Below, in pieces: positions 23,903 to 33,190 of a stretch of DNA of 62,208 bases (positions are counted from its first letter, which is position 1; every line of letters begins with the position of its first letter). The notes below the pieces were generated by a model. It saw nothing but the letters and a program-made list of their open reading frames with translations, was not told the DNA's origin and made no database searches. The stretch is taken from assembly GCA_964476185.1 (NCBI GenBank), contig CAYYZO010000014.1:1-62208 (forward strand), written 5' to 3'. The stretch is from DATNBU01 sp964476185 (GTDB lineage: Bacteria; Desulfobacterota; Binatia; UBA1149; CAITLU01). A program made the translations under genes and the position numbers.

Positions 23903-25294
23903 ATGCGCATTCGAGCCGCTTCCGCTTCGTCGTACCCGCTTCGCGCGGGCAACGCGGTTCGCCCGCTCGTCGACGGCATTCCCGCGTTCCGTGCGATCCT
24001 CGCCGCGGTCGAGCGCGCCACGCGCAGCGTCTGGCTGACAGTCGCCTTCCTCGACGACGACCTCGAGCTCCCGGACGGGCACGGTCGTTTCTTCGAGGCG
24101 CTCCAGCGCGCCGCTTCCCGCGGCATCGACGTCCGCGTGCTGTTCTGGAGCGAGCCGGAGATCGAGAAGATGCTGAAGGGCAGCGCGCACTTCCCGGCCG
24201 GCCGGGCGAGCTTCGCCGTCCTGCGGGAACGCGCGCCCGACGTGCTCGCGCGCTGGGACCGCCTGCGCGGCTACTGCCATCACCAGAAGTGCTGGATCGT
24301 CGACGCCGGCGCCGACGGCGAGGTCGCGTTCGTCGGCGGCATCAACCTCGACCACGACTCGATCGTCTCGCCGGGCCACCCGTCGGGCGAGGGCCGGCTG
24401 GGCGGCTCGATCCACGACGTCTACGCGCAGCTGCGCGGTCCGTCGGCCACCGACGTGCACCACAACTTCGTGCAGCGCTGGAACGAGGCGAGCGAACGCG
24501 AGTCCGCCTTCGGGGCGTTCCCGTCGCTCGCGCGCGCGGACGACCTGCCGTTTCCCGCGAGGGTTTCCCCCGAGGCCGGCACGATGCTCGTGCAGGTCGC
24601 GCGCACGGTGCGCGCTGGCGCGTACCGCTCGGGCGCCGCATCGCCCGGCGCGGGGGCGTTCGCGGTCGCGGGCGGCGAGGCGAGCATTCTCGAGCAGTAC
24701 CTGGCCGCCGTGGCCGCGGCCGAGCGCACGATCTACCTCGAGAACCAGGTCCTGCTGTGTCCGTACCTCCTGCCCGCCCTGGCGGCGGCGCTCGAGCGCG
24801 GCGTCGAGGTCGTCGCGATCGTTCCGGGGCAGGCGATGCCGGAGATCGCGCGGGCGCGGCGCCACCCGCAGGCCATCCCGGTTTTCGCGATGCTGGACGC
24901 CCTCGGCCGCTACGACAACTTCCTGATGGCGGCGCTCGCCGCCAGCCGGGAAGACGGACGGTACGACGAGATCTACGTGCACGCGAAGGTCGCGGTGATC
25001 GACGACGAATGGGTCACGATCGGATCCGCCAACACGCTCGTGCGTTCCTTCCGCGACGACACCGAGATGAACGTGACGGCTTGGGACCCCGAGCTGGCCG
25101 CCGGGCTGCGTCGCGAACTCGTGGCCGAGCATACGGGCGGTGCGGCGGCGGAACTGCCCCTGGACGACCGCGCGACGTTCCGCTTGCTTCGCGAGCGCGC
25201 CCTCGACAACACCGAGCGGCGACGGAGAGGAAGCGCGATGCACGGTTTCGTCTACGCGATCCGCCCCGACCGGTGGGCGGTCCCGGAGGACTGA
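23903..25294 (+). CDS. Phospholipase D family protein
   Basis: 463 aa with two HKD sites: HHQKCWIVDAG (first, about residue 120) and HAKVAVIDDEWVTIGSAN (second, about residue 360). The second is canonical HxKxxxxD with the GSxN tail; the first is HxKxxxxD with GGINLD following. This arrangement is that of cardiolipin synthase or phospholipase D enzymes, but membrane helices typical of cardiolipin synthases are absent, so hydrolysis or transfer on a soluble or peripheral protein is likelier. ATG at 23903 chosen as first start after the divergent gene. Confidence 0.88.
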   Translation: MRIRAASASSYPLRAGNAVRPLVDGIPAFRAILAAVERATRSVWLTVAFLDDDLELPDGHGRFFEALQRAASRGIDVRVLFWSEPEIEKMLKGSAHFPAGRASFAVLRERAPDVLARWDRLRGYCHHQKCWIVDAGADGEVAFVGGINLDHDSIVSPGHPSGEGRLGGSIHDVYAQLRGPSATDVHHNFVQRWNEASERESAFGAFPSLARADDLPFPARVSPEAGTMLVQVARTVRAGAYRSGAASPGAGAFAVAGGEASILEQYLAAVAAAERTIYLENQVLLCPYLLPALAAALERGVEVVAIVPGQAMPEIARARRHPQAIPVFAMLDALGRYDNFLMAALAASREDGRYDEIYVHAKVAVIDDEWVTIGSANTLVRSFRDDTEMNVTAWDPELAAGLRRELVAEHTGGAAAELPLDDRATFRLLRERALDNTERRRRGSAMHGFVYAIRPDRWAVPED

Positions 25295-25357
25295 CGGCGC
25301 GGCGTCCCCACTCGTCGCGATCCGCCGGCGCCAGGCCGCGAACCCACGGAGACAAGC

Positions 25358-26602
25358 GTGAACTTCGAGATCCCTTCCGACATCCGAGCCAAGCTCGCCG
25401 AACTCGACGATTTCATCGAGCGCGAGATCCTCCCGCTCGAGCGCGAGAACCTCCAGTACTTCGACCATCGCCGCGAGTGGGCCCGCACCGACTGGGAGAA
25501 CGACGGCACGCCGCGGCCGGAGTGGGAGGAACTGCTCGCCGAGATGCGGCGCCGGGCCGATCGCGCCGGGCACCTGAGGTTCGCGCTGCCCAAGCACCTC
25601 GGCGGCCAGGACGGCGGCAACCTCGCGATGGCCTGCATCCGCGAGCACCTCGCGGCGAAGGGCCTCGGCCTCCACAACGACCTCCAGAACGAAAGCTCGA
25701 TCGTCGGCAACTTCCCCGTCGTGCACATGATCGACGCGTTCGGCACCGAAGCGCAGAAGGCCGAGTTCCTCGAGGGGATGATCACGGGCGGGAAGCGCGT
25801 GGCGTTCGGCCTGACCGAGCCGAACCACGGCTCCGACGCGACCTGGCTCGAGACGACCGCGCGGCGCGACGGAGACGACTGGGTGATCGACGGCGCGAAG
25901 CGCTTCAACACGGGCCTGCACAACGCGACCCACGACCTGATCTTCGCTCGCACGTCCGGCGAGCCCGGCGACGCAGAGGGGATCACGTGCTTCCTCGTGG
26001 CGACGGACCTGCCGGGCTTCGAGGTCGGCCACATGTGGTGGACGTTCAACATGCCGTCGGACCACCCCGACGTGACGCTGACGGGCGTTCGCGTGCCGGC
26101 CTCCGCGATTCTCCACGTCGAGGGGCAGGGGCTGGAGCTCGCCCAGCACTTCGTGCACGAGAACCGCATCCGCCAGGCCGCGAGCGGCGTCGGCGCCGCG
26201 CAGTTCTGCATCGACGAGTCCGTGAAGTACGCGCGCGAGCGAAAGACCTGGGGCAAGCCACTCGCGGTGAACCAGGCGATCCAGTGGCCGCTCGCCGAGC
26301 TGCACACCGAGTGCGAGATGGTCCGCAACCTCGTCTACAAGACCGCGTGGATGCTCGACCGTGGTCACCACATGGAAGTCAGCCACCTCGTCTCGATGGC
26401 GAACTACCGCGCGAACCGGCTCGTCTGCAACGCGGCAGACCAGGCGATCCAGACCCACGGCGGCATCGGCTACACGCGCCACAAGCCGTTCGAGCACATC
26501 TATCGCCACCACCGTCGCTACCGCATCACGGAAGGCTCGGAGGAGATCCAGATCCGCCGCGTCGCCGGGACGCTGTTCGGTTTCATGGGCGGGAAGGGGT
26601 GA
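25358..26602 (+). CDS. Acyl-CoA dehydrogenase
   Basis: 414 aa from GTG after ACGGAG. N-terminal helical part about 1-125, middle FAD-contact strand GLTEPNHGSDATWLETTA, and C-terminal helices with QAIQTHGGIGYTRHKPFEHIYRHHR and the catalytic glutamate in ITEGSEEIQIRRVAG. A flavin enzyme that makes the 2,3-double bond in an acyl-CoA; the closest type is the ACAD10/11-like group that works with APH-like kinases, such as the one at 6498. First gene of a run that includes the GST-like protein (ATG 5 bp after this stop) and SDR. Confidence 0.95.
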   Translation: MNFEIPSDIRAKLAELDDFIEREILPLERENLQYFDHRREWARTDWENDGTPRPEWEELLAEMRRRADRAGHLRFALPKHLGGQDGGNLAMACIREHLAAKGLGLHNDLQNESSIVGNFPVVHMIDAFGTEAQKAEFLEGMITGGKRVAFGLTEPNHGSDATWLETTARRDGDDWVIDGAKRFNTGLHNATHDLIFARTSGEPGDAEGITCFLVATDLPGFEVGHMWWTFNMPSDHPDVTLTGVRVPASAILHVEGQGLELAQHFVHENRIRQAASGVGAAQFCIDESVKYARERKTWGKPLAVNQAIQWPLAELHTECEMVRNLVYKTAWMLDRGHHMEVSHLVSMANYRANRLVCNAADQAIQTHGGIGYTRHKPFEHIYRHHRRYRITEGSEEIQIRRVAGTLFGFMGGKG

Positions 26603-26607
26603 GGCGC

Positions 26608-27313
26608 ATGGCGATGGACTACCGCAGCGTCGCCGAGGCCCGCGAGGCCGGAGGCCTCCGGCTGGTCCTGACCGCCGGCGTGCCGGCTCCGTGGGGCGAG
26701 TCGGCCAAGAACATCCTGCACGTGAAGGGCATTGCCTACGTCGCCGTCGCGCAGATGGCCGGGCTGCCGAACGACGAACTCGTCGCATGGACCGGCCACG
26801 CCAACGCTCCGGTCGCGATCTACGAGGACGAGCCCGCGCGCGCGGGCTGGGCGGAGATCCTGTTCCTTGCCGAGCGTCTTCGGCCCGAGCCGAGGCTCGT
26901 CCCGGACGACGCGGCCGAGCGAGCGCTGATGTTCGGCCTCTGCCACGAGATCTGTGGCGAGAACGGGTTCGGCTGGACGCGGCGCCTGATGCTCGTCGAC
27001 CAGCTTCTCCAGCCCGGCGTGCCCGAGCCGATGCGGCGGACCGGCGAGGTCCTCGCTGCACGCTACGGATACTCGCGGGAAGCGGCCTCCGCCGCGCCCG
27101 CGCGCCTGGTCGCGCTGCTCGGCCTGCTTGCCGGCCAGCTGCGGCGCCAGAGGGAGGCCGGTCACGGGTTCCTGGTCGGCGCGGCGTTGTCGGCGGCGGA
27201 CCTCTACTGGGCCGCGTTCTCGGGCATGGTGCGACCGATGCCTCCGGAGTCGTGCCCGATCCCGCAATCCCTGCGCGGCTGGTACGCGAACCTGTCGCCG
27301 GAGATCGAAGCGG
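26608..27313 (+). CDS. Glutathione S-transferase-like protein, 3' end lost in assembly gap
   Basis: At least 235 aa, then cut by the N run; the stop is not visible. ATG at 26608 has AAGGGGTGAGG. The N-terminal part looks like a thioredoxin-fold GST (GVPAPWGESAKNILHVKGIAYVAV, NAPVAIYEDEPARAGWAEILFLAERL) and the rest like a helical GST C-domain (ADLYWAAFSGMV). Likely the second gene of the acyl-CoA dehydrogenase operon. Detoxification or lipid-conjugate chemistry is possible; no direct evidence. Confidence 0.75.
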
Positions 27314-27413
27314 NNNNNNNNNNNNNNNNNNNNNNNNNNNNNNNNNNNNNNNNNNNNNNNNNNNNNNNNNNNNNNNNNNNNNNNNNNNNNNNNNNNNNNN
27401 NNNNNNNNNNNNN
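27314..27413. other. Assembly gap, exactly 100 N
   Basis: A run of 100 N is the usual placeholder for a gap of unknown length, so distances across it are not real. It cuts the GST-like gene; the true order of neighbours rests on scaffolding. Confidence 0.98.
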
Positions 27414-27427
27414 GGAAGGAGACCGTC

Positions 27428-28294
27428 ATGAGCCTTGCGAACAAGACCCTGTTCATCACCGGCGCGAGTCGCGGCATCGGGCTCGCGATCGCGCTGCGCG
27501 CTGCGCGCGACGGCGCCAACGTCGCGATCGCCGCCAAGACCGCCGAGCCGCACCCGAAGCTCGAAGGCACGATCTACACCGCGGCCGAGGAGATCGAGGC
27601 CGCGGGCGGCAAGGCGCTGCCGCTCGTCGTCGACGTCCGTGACGAACTCTCGGTCCAGGAGGCCGTCGCGAAGACGGTCGAGGCGTTCGGCGGCATCGAC
27701 GTGTGCGTGAACAACGCCTCGGCGATCCAGCTGACCGGGACGCTCGAGACCGACATGAAGCGCTATGACCTCATGCACCAGATCAACACGCGGGGCACGT
27801 ACGTGACCTCGAAGACCTGCATCCCGCACCTCAGGAAGGCCGCGAACCCGCACGTGCTGAACCTTTCGCCGCCGCTCGACATGAAGCCGCGATGGTTCGA
27901 GCCGCACGTGGCCTACACGATGGCGAAGTACGGCATGTCGATGTGCGCGCTCGGCATGGCGGAGGAATTCCGCGGCGACGGCATCGCGTTCAACGCGCTG
28001 TGGCCGCGGACCGGGATCGCGACCGCGGCGATCCGCAACGCGCTGGCCGGCGACGAGGGCATGCGCGCGTGCCGCACCGTCGACATCATGGCCGACGCCG
28101 CGTACTGGATCTTCAACCAGCCCTCGCGCCGGTGCACCGGCAACTTCTTCATCGACGACGTGCTGCTGTACGCCGCCGGCGAGCGCGATTTCGACAAGTA
28201 CCGCGTCGACCCGAGCCGCGACCTGATGCCGGACTTCTTCGTGCCCGAGGACTGCGCCCTGCCGCCGGGCGTGACGATGGCCGCGCTGAAGTAA
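27428..28294 (+). CDS. SDR family oxidoreductase, HSDL2-like
   Basis: 288 aa, ATG with GGAAGGAG upstream. Classical cofactor loop TGASRGIG at residues 11-18, NNAS (about 96-99), and active site with Ser, then YTMAKYG (Tyr-x3-Lys). The middle insert AKTAEPHPKLEGTIYTAAEE and IFNQPSRRCTGNFFIDDVLL match the HSDL2 type of hydroxysteroid-dehydrogenase-like proteins, linked to fatty acid or sterol metabolism. Follows the GST-like gene across the gap and precedes lnt by 11 bp. Confidence 0.92.
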   Translation: MSLANKTLFITGASRGIGLAIALRAARDGANVAIAAKTAEPHPKLEGTIYTAAEEIEAAGGKALPLVVDVRDELSVQEAVAKTVEAFGGIDVCVNNASAIQLTGTLETDMKRYDLMHQINTRGTYVTSKTCIPHLRKAANPHVLNLSPPLDMKPRWFEPHVAYTMAKYGMSMCALGMAEEFRGDGIAFNALWPRTGIATAAIRNALAGDEGMRACRTVDIMADAAYWIFNQPSRRCTGNFFIDDVLLYAAGERDFDKYRVDPSRDLMPDFFVPEDCALPPGVTMAALK

Positions 28295-28305
28295 GCCCCG
28301 CCCCG

Positions 28306-29871
28306 ATGCCCGCCGCGCTCGTCGCGCTGCTCTTCTCCGGTCTCGTCCAGGCGGCGATCTCGCCGCCGTGGAACCTGCTGTGGCTGCACCCGGTCGCGTG
28401 GGCGCCGGCGATGCTGGTGTTCTCGCGGCTCGAAGGCCGGCGCGCGTTGCTGGCCGGCTGGCTCGTCGGCCTGTCCGCGACGCTCGCGATCTTCGCGTGG
28501 CTGCCCGGCACGATGCACCGCTTCGGCCACCTTCCCGTGTGGTTCGCCGCGTTCGTCTGGCTGTTGTTCGCGGCCGCGATGGGCTTCCACGCGGCGCTGT
28601 TCGCGTGGGGGTACCCGCTCGCCAGGAGAGCGGCGGGGGCGTGGTGGCCGGCCGCGGTGGCGGCGTGGTTCTGCGGGCTCGAGTACCTGAACCCGCACAT
28701 CTTCGGTTACCTGCAGGGCGACGCGTGGTACCAGGTGCCGCGCGTGTTCCTCGTGAGCGCCGTCACCGGCGTGAGCGGGATGACGTTCCTCGTGATGCTC
28801 GCGAACGCGGTCGTCGTGCAGGCGATCGAGGCCCGCGCCGGCGGCGGGCGGGGCGGGCGGGGCGAGCGGGGCCGGAAGCGCAATGCCGCGCTCCTCGCGG
28901 TGCTCGTGACCGCGTCGGTCGCGTACTCGAGCGGGCGCCTGGCGGACATTCGCGCCGCCGAGGCCGCGGCGCCGGTCCTGCGCATCGCGCTGGTGCAGCC
29001 GAACCACACGATCGAGCGCGGCTGGCGGCTCGCGCGCTCGCATCCGGCCGCATTCGCGGAAGACCTCGTCGAACTCTCTCGCGCCGCGCTCGCGGCCAAT
29101 GAAGGACAACGCCCGATCGACGTGTTCGTCTGGCCCGAAGGCGCGCTGCCGGCCGATCCGGCGCACCCGCGCAACCGCGTCGCGCTCGAGTTCGCGCGCG
29201 AGGCGGGGGCCGAGATCTGGACGGGCGGCGACCACCAGGACCGGACGACGTCGGGCCGGCGCATCTCGCACAACTCGGCCTACCGGATCCTCGCCGATGG
29301 CACGACGGACGGGCGTTACGACAAGAACATCCTGGTCCCCTTCGGCGAGTACGTGCCGCTGCGCGGCCTGGTGCCGGGCTTCGACCGGATTCGCGCGGCC
29401 GGCAACTACGCGGCGGGCAGCGACGTCCCGACGTTCGAGGCCGGCCCGGCGCGCTTCGTGTTCCTGATCTGCTACGAGGCGATCCGGGCCGGTTTCGTGC
29501 GGCGCGCCGCGGCGGGCGACGTGAACCTGCTCGTCAACGTGACGGTCGACGCCTGGTACGGCGACTCGGCCGAGCAGAGCCAGCACCTGATGCTCGCGGC
29601 TGCGCAGTCGGCGACGAACGGGTTGCCGCTCGTGCGCGCGACGACGACCGGCATCAGCGCGTTCACCGACGCGAGCGGGGTTCTCGTCGCCCGGACCGGC
29701 AAGTTCACGCGCGAGACGCTTGTGCACGACGTGCGACTGGTCCGCGTGCCCGGGCCGTACTCGAAGTGGGGCGAGTGGTTCGCGTGGCTGTGCGTCGCCG
29801 CCGGAGTCGTGCTCGTCGTCACCGGTGCGCGCGGGTCGCGCGGCGATGGGCACGCTGCGACGGTCGCCTGA
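28306..29871 (+). CDS. lnt: Apolipoprotein N-acyltransferase
   Basis: 521 aa. About seven membrane helices in the first 200 residues, then a nitrilase domain with the catalytic triad visible: Glu in WPEGALP, Lys in KNILVPFGEYVP, and Cys in LICYEAI. It adds the third acyl chain to lipoproteins in the inner membrane. ATG 11 bp after the SDR stop, so probably the same transcript. A Gly/Arg-rich stretch (ARAGGGRGGRGERGRKR) between helices is unusual but in frame. Confidence 0.93.
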   Translation: MPAALVALLFSGLVQAAISPPWNLLWLHPVAWAPAMLVFSRLEGRRALLAGWLVGLSATLAIFAWLPGTMHRFGHLPVWFAAFVWLLFAAAMGFHAALFAWGYPLARRAAGAWWPAAVAAWFCGLEYLNPHIFGYLQGDAWYQVPRVFLVSAVTGVSGMTFLVMLANAVVVQAIEARAGGGRGGRGERGRKRNAALLAVLVTASVAYSSGRLADIRAAEAAAPVLRIALVQPNHTIERGWRLARSHPAAFAEDLVELSRAALAANEGQRPIDVFVWPEGALPADPAHPRNRVALEFAREAGAEIWTGGDHQDRTTSGRRISHNSAYRILADGTTDGRYDKNILVPFGEYVPLRGLVPGFDRIRAAGNYAAGSDVPTFEAGPARFVFLICYEAIRAGFVRRAAAGDVNLLVNVTVDAWYGDSAEQSQHLMLAAAQSATNGLPLVRATTTGISAFTDASGVLVARTGKFTRETLVHDVRLVRVPGPYSKWGEWFAWLCVAAGVVLVVTGARGSRGDGHAATVA

Positions 29872-29895
29872 GCGGGGCGCCGTGCTCCCGCCGCG

Positions 29896-30333
29896 CCGGA
29901 GACGCTCGGCGCGTTGTTGTCGCCGCGGGTCACGGGCCGCGCGGCGAACGTCAAACGCACCGTGGCGGTGTTCCGCGCGATCGGCAGCACGGGGTTCCCT
30001 TACGACGAGGAATTCGTGCGCGACGTCGCTGGCCGATCCTGCGACCGCAGCAACGAGGCCGACGGCGTGGTGCGCCAACTCGCCGCGATCCTGCCTTCCG
30101 GCAACCGCAAGCCGCTGCTCGGCGCCGGTCGCGTCCCCACGCTCGTGTCGTACGGCAAGGGCGATCCGCTGGTTCGCTACGAGGGCGGCATCGATACGGC
30201 GGAAGCGATTCCCGGCGCAAGGCTCGTCGGCATCGACGGCTGGGAGCACGACGTGCCGCGCGAACTGTGGCCGACCATCCTCGACGAGATCTGCGCGATC
30301 GCGGCGCGGGGCGGACTCCGGCCCGGTGCTTGA
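29896..30333 (+). pseudogene. Remnant of an alpha/beta hydrolase (C-terminal half only)
   Basis: The reading frame from about 29896 encodes PETLGALLSPRV.. then VAVFRAIGSTGFPYDEE, VRQLAAIL, RVPTLVSYGKGDPLVRYEGG and WEHDVPRELWPTILDEI. This is the lid and C-terminal part of an alpha/beta hydrolase with the acid and histidine regions, but the N-terminal half with the nucleophile elbow is missing. Only TTG codons (29914, 29917) could start it and no ribosome site is present. Most likely decayed after a deletion, near lnt and a mobile-type element. Confidence 0.7.
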
Positions 30334-30662
30334 TCGGCCGATGGGGGCGCGGATCCCCGCCCTGCGTCGCCGAACCCGCGTCGATGCCGCCGAGGATCCA
30401 GTCACGGGACGTGGCGGAAGTGCGCACCGCGCACGACGGGTGCGACGGAGTCGCAGGCCCTGGCAGGCTGTTGAAGAACCAGGTCGCGCCAGGCTGTTCA
30501 GTGAGCGGCGAGCCGGCGCAGCCGCGAACGGCGAGATGCCAGGCGGACGGGAGAGCCGAGAGCGGAGGCGCTCGCCGCTCAGCGCTTCGCGGCTCGCTCC
30601 CGTACGTCGTAGCTCTCGGCTTTCCCGTCCAACGACGCAGATCGGGCTTTTTCAACAGCCTT
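30334..30662. other. Intergenic region holding a MITE-like element
   Basis: No gene. The left 130 bp after the hydrolase remnant have no features I can name; the rest is the MITE-like element described separately, whose right end touches the stop codon of the next gene. Confidence 0.6.
30465..30661. mobile_element. MITE-like element with terminal inverted repeats
   Basis: 197 bp. Left end AGGCTGTTGAAGAA (30465-30478) and right end TTTTTCAACAGCCT (30648-30661) are inverted copies with one mismatch. An internal 19-bp inverted repeat (30545-30563 / 30612-30630) has one mismatch, which is a G-T pair in RNA. AGGCTGTT recurs at 30491. No transposase is encoded, so it would be moved in trans. No clear target duplication. 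The AGGCTGTTGAAAAA-type end is known from transposon ends in proteobacteria (recollection, not checked). Confidence 0.7.
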
Positions 30663-31520
30663 CTAGACCGCGACCGGACAGCAACCGCACTGGAGCACGA
30701 CGTCCTGGCCGACGGCGCGACGCAGGACCGCGAGCGCGTCGCTCGAGACGACGACGCCCGAACGGTCCACGTCGCAGATGCAGTCGTCGCACGGTTCGGA
30801 GCCGACGGCCGCGCGAAGGACGATCAGGGCGTCGGAAGACAGGACCCCGACCGGATTGACCGGGTCGCCGCACGCCCGATCGCGAACCTCCGGTTCCGCC
30901 GTGACCTCGACGGTGAAGGTGCCGGCGTTGTTGAACCAGCCGGTGCCGTCGGCCGTGCCGAGGAACAGCCGGGTCGCGCCGGGCGGCGCGACGAACGTCT
31001 GCGGGCCGCCGTCGAACTCCCCGGCCTTCGTGTCGGAGGTCAGCCCGTCGCCGATGAAAAAGATCTGGCCGATGCCGGGAGTGAACGCCACGGCGCCGAG
31101 CGCTCCCTGGAAGTCGAGTTGCCCCGGGGTAGGCGCACCTGTCGGCGAATCGTCGTCGAGGAACACTCCGACCAGGGAGTTGGCGCGCACGTTCAGCGGC
31201 GCCGAGATACCGTCGCCGTAGTTGGTCATGCTGAAGGCGTCGTCGCCATCGGGGTTGTTGCCGTCCGGGACGTCCGGCGTGAAGGAAACCCTGCCCGAGG
31301 CCGAGATGGTCAGCGAGGCGCAGGACTCGAGGAGGACGTCCTCCACTTCGACGGCGACCTCCGCCGGCACGGAGTCGCCACCGCAACAGGCATAGCCCGC
31401 GCCGCGACCCGCCAGGTTCGGGTTCGCGCGGCCTGGCACGACGACACCGGCGTGCGCCGACCCGCCGACGGCGAGCGCGCCGAGGGATGCAGCCAGAAAG
31501 ACGATCCGGGCACGAAGCAT
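30663..31520 (-). CDS. Secreted protein with two C-terminal dockerin-like motifs
   Basis: 285 aa, ATG with GGAGG. Signal peptide MLRARIVFLAASLGALAVGG-type, cut near SAHA. Residues about 30-205 form a beta-rich domain (AEVAVEVEDVLLESCASLTI, FFIGDGLTSDTKAGEF, FVAPPGATRLFLGTADG). Residues about 217-285 hold two dockerin-like units: ACGDPVNPVGVLSSDALIVL and CDVDRSGVVVSSDALAVL, ending VLQCGCCP. Its stop codon abuts the right end of the MITE-like element, so the last residues may have been altered by insertion. Likely surface-exposed. Confidence 0.82.
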   Translation of the reverse strand: MLRARIVFLAASLGALAVGGSAHAGVVVPGRANPNLAGRGAGYACCGGDSVPAEVAVEVEDVLLESCASLTISASGRVSFTPDVPDGNNPDGDDAFSMTNYGDGISAPLNVRANSLVGVFLDDDSPTGAPTPGQLDFQGALGAVAFTPGIGQIFFIGDGLTSDTKAGEFDGGPQTFVAPPGATRLFLGTADGTGWFNNAGTFTVEVTAEPEVRDRACGDPVNPVGVLSSDALIVLRAAVGSEPCDDCICDVDRSGVVVSSDALAVLRRAVGQDVVLQCGCCPVAV

Positions 31521-31636
31521 GGTGGCCTCCTTGCGCCTGTGGACGACGGCTTCCCGCCGACGAGAGTAGCCCGACGAGGGCCGGTCGTCACCAGGGTCGG
31601 GCAGGATGCGGCCGCTCCGACCCGCGGACCGGCCGC

Positions 31637-33079
31637 TCAACGCCCGTCGCGCCCGAGCCGGCTGTGGCGGTACCCGTACGCGGCGTAGAGCACGAGCCCC
31701 AGCCCCATCCAGACGAACAGGCGCGCCCAGTTGTGCCAGCCGAGCGCGGCCATCAGCACGAGGTTGGCGACGATGCCGGCCAGCGGCACGAACGGCACGA
31801 GCGGGGTGCGGAACGGCCGCTTCACGTCGGGGCGCGTCCGCCGCATCACGAGGACGGACGCGCAGACGACCACGAACGCGAACAGCGTCCCGATGTTGAC
31901 GAGGTCCGCGAGCGCCTTGAGCGGAACGACGGCGGCGACGACGCCGACCAGGGCGCCGGTCAGCATCGTCGACAGGTGCGGCGTGCGAAAGCGGGGATGG
32001 ACGACGCCGAAGACCCGGAACGGGATGAGGCCGTCTCGCGCCATCGCGAGCAGCACGCGAGCCTGGCTCAGCATCATCACCAGCAGGACGCTGGTGATGC
32101 CGGCGACGGCGCCGACCGAGATCACGACGCTCGCGAAGCCGAGTCCCTTGCTCGAGAACGCGGCGACGATCGGCGCGTCGATGTCGATCTCCCCGTAGGG
32201 GACCATCCCCGTCAGCACCGCGGCCACCGCGATGTAGAGCAGCGTGCAGAGCCCGAGCGAACCGAGGATCGCGAACGGCACGTCCCGGGACGGATCGCGG
32301 GCCTCCTCGGCGTGCGTGCTGATCGAATCGAAGCCGATGTACGCGAAGAACACGTAGGAAGCTCCCGCGAACGTGCCGGCGATCCCGAACGGGAAGAACG
32401 GCGACCAGTTGGCGGGGTCGACGTGCGGGATGCCCATGAAGATCACGAACAGCACGACGCCGAGCTTCAGGAACACGATGAGGGTGTTGAGGCCGGCGCT
32501 CTCGCGGATGCCGAGCACGAGCACCACCGTCAACAGGAGTGCGATCCCGAGCGCGGAGGCGTCGAAGACGATCGGCAGGCCGGCCAGGTGCGGGGCGGCG
32601 GCCAGCACCTCGGGGGTCGCGCTGAACGGGTCGCCGGCGAGCCAGCCGGGCAGGGCGATGCCGTAGAGCCCGAGGAACGCCTGGAAGTAGTGCGACCAGC
32701 CGTGCGCGACCGCGCAGGACGCGATCGCGTACTCGAGCACGAGGTCCCAGCCGATGATCCAGGCCAGCAGTTCGCCGAGGGTCGCGTAGGCGTAGGTGTA
32801 GGCGCTGCCGGCCACCGGGATCATCGCGGCGAACTCCGCGTAGCAAAGGCCCGCCAGCGCGCAGCCGGTCGCCGCCAGCACGAACGAGATCGTCAGCGAC
32901 GGTCCCGCGTAGTCGTGCGCGGCCAGCCCGGTCAGCACGAAGATCCCGGCGCCGATGATCGCGCCGACCCCGAGCGCGGTCAGGTGCCAGCGGCCGAGCA
33001 CGCGGTGCAGGCGCTCGCCGTCGGCGAGTTCGCTGTGGAGTTGCTCGACCGATTTGCGGGCGAAGAGGCGCTGTCGCAC
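31637..33079 (-). CDS. APC family amino acid permease
   Basis: 480 aa, about 12-14 membrane helices. First-helix signature GVGAIIGAGIFVLTG follows RKSVEQL near the N-terminus. FFAYIGFDSISTHAEEARDP is the conserved helix-6 region, and the family match is of the cationic amino acid transporter type. Imports amino acids across the inner membrane. Start GTG 33079 chosen to give a normal N-terminus; the open frame continues upstream to 33340 but would overlap the promoter of the divergent transporter. GTG at 33097 is an alternative. Start confidence is low. Confidence 0.88.
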   Translation of the reverse strand: MRQRLFARKSVEQLHSELADGERLHRVLGRWHLTALGVGAIIGAGIFVLTGLAAHDYAGPSLTISFVLAATGCALAGLCYAEFAAMIPVAGSAYTYAYATLGELLAWIIGWDLVLEYAIASCAVAHGWSHYFQAFLGLYGIALPGWLAGDPFSATPEVLAAAPHLAGLPIVFDASALGIALLLTVVLVLGIRESAGLNTLIVFLKLGVVLFVIFMGIPHVDPANWSPFFPFGIAGTFAGASYVFFAYIGFDSISTHAEEARDPSRDVPFAILGSLGLCTLLYIAVAAVLTGMVPYGEIDIDAPIVAAFSSKGLGFASVVISVGAVAGITSVLLVMMLSQARVLLAMARDGLIPFRVFGVVHPRFRTPHLSTMLTGALVGVVAAVVPLKALADLVNIGTLFAFVVVCASVLVMRRTRPDVKRPFRTPLVPFVPLAGIVANLVLMAALGWHNWARLFVWMGLGLVLYAAYGYRHSRLGRDGR

Positions 33080-33190
33080 GGCGCGGGCGGATAGCACGGC
33101 GGCGCGAGCGACCGAAACCGGGCTCGGTTCCCGGTGGGCCGCACGGCCCGCGGCGGCCCCGGGTGCAGTGCGTTGCCGCCGCGCAAAGGC

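Noticed and set aside
23888..27907. Minus-strand open frame of more than 1300 codons
   Set aside because: It crosses the N gap and mirrors four clear plus-strand genes; its Arg/Val-rich composition is typical of high-GC shadow frames.
31487..33094. 535-codon plus-strand frame
   Set aside because: Opposite to the APC permease and extremely rich in Arg, Glu and His; no domain.
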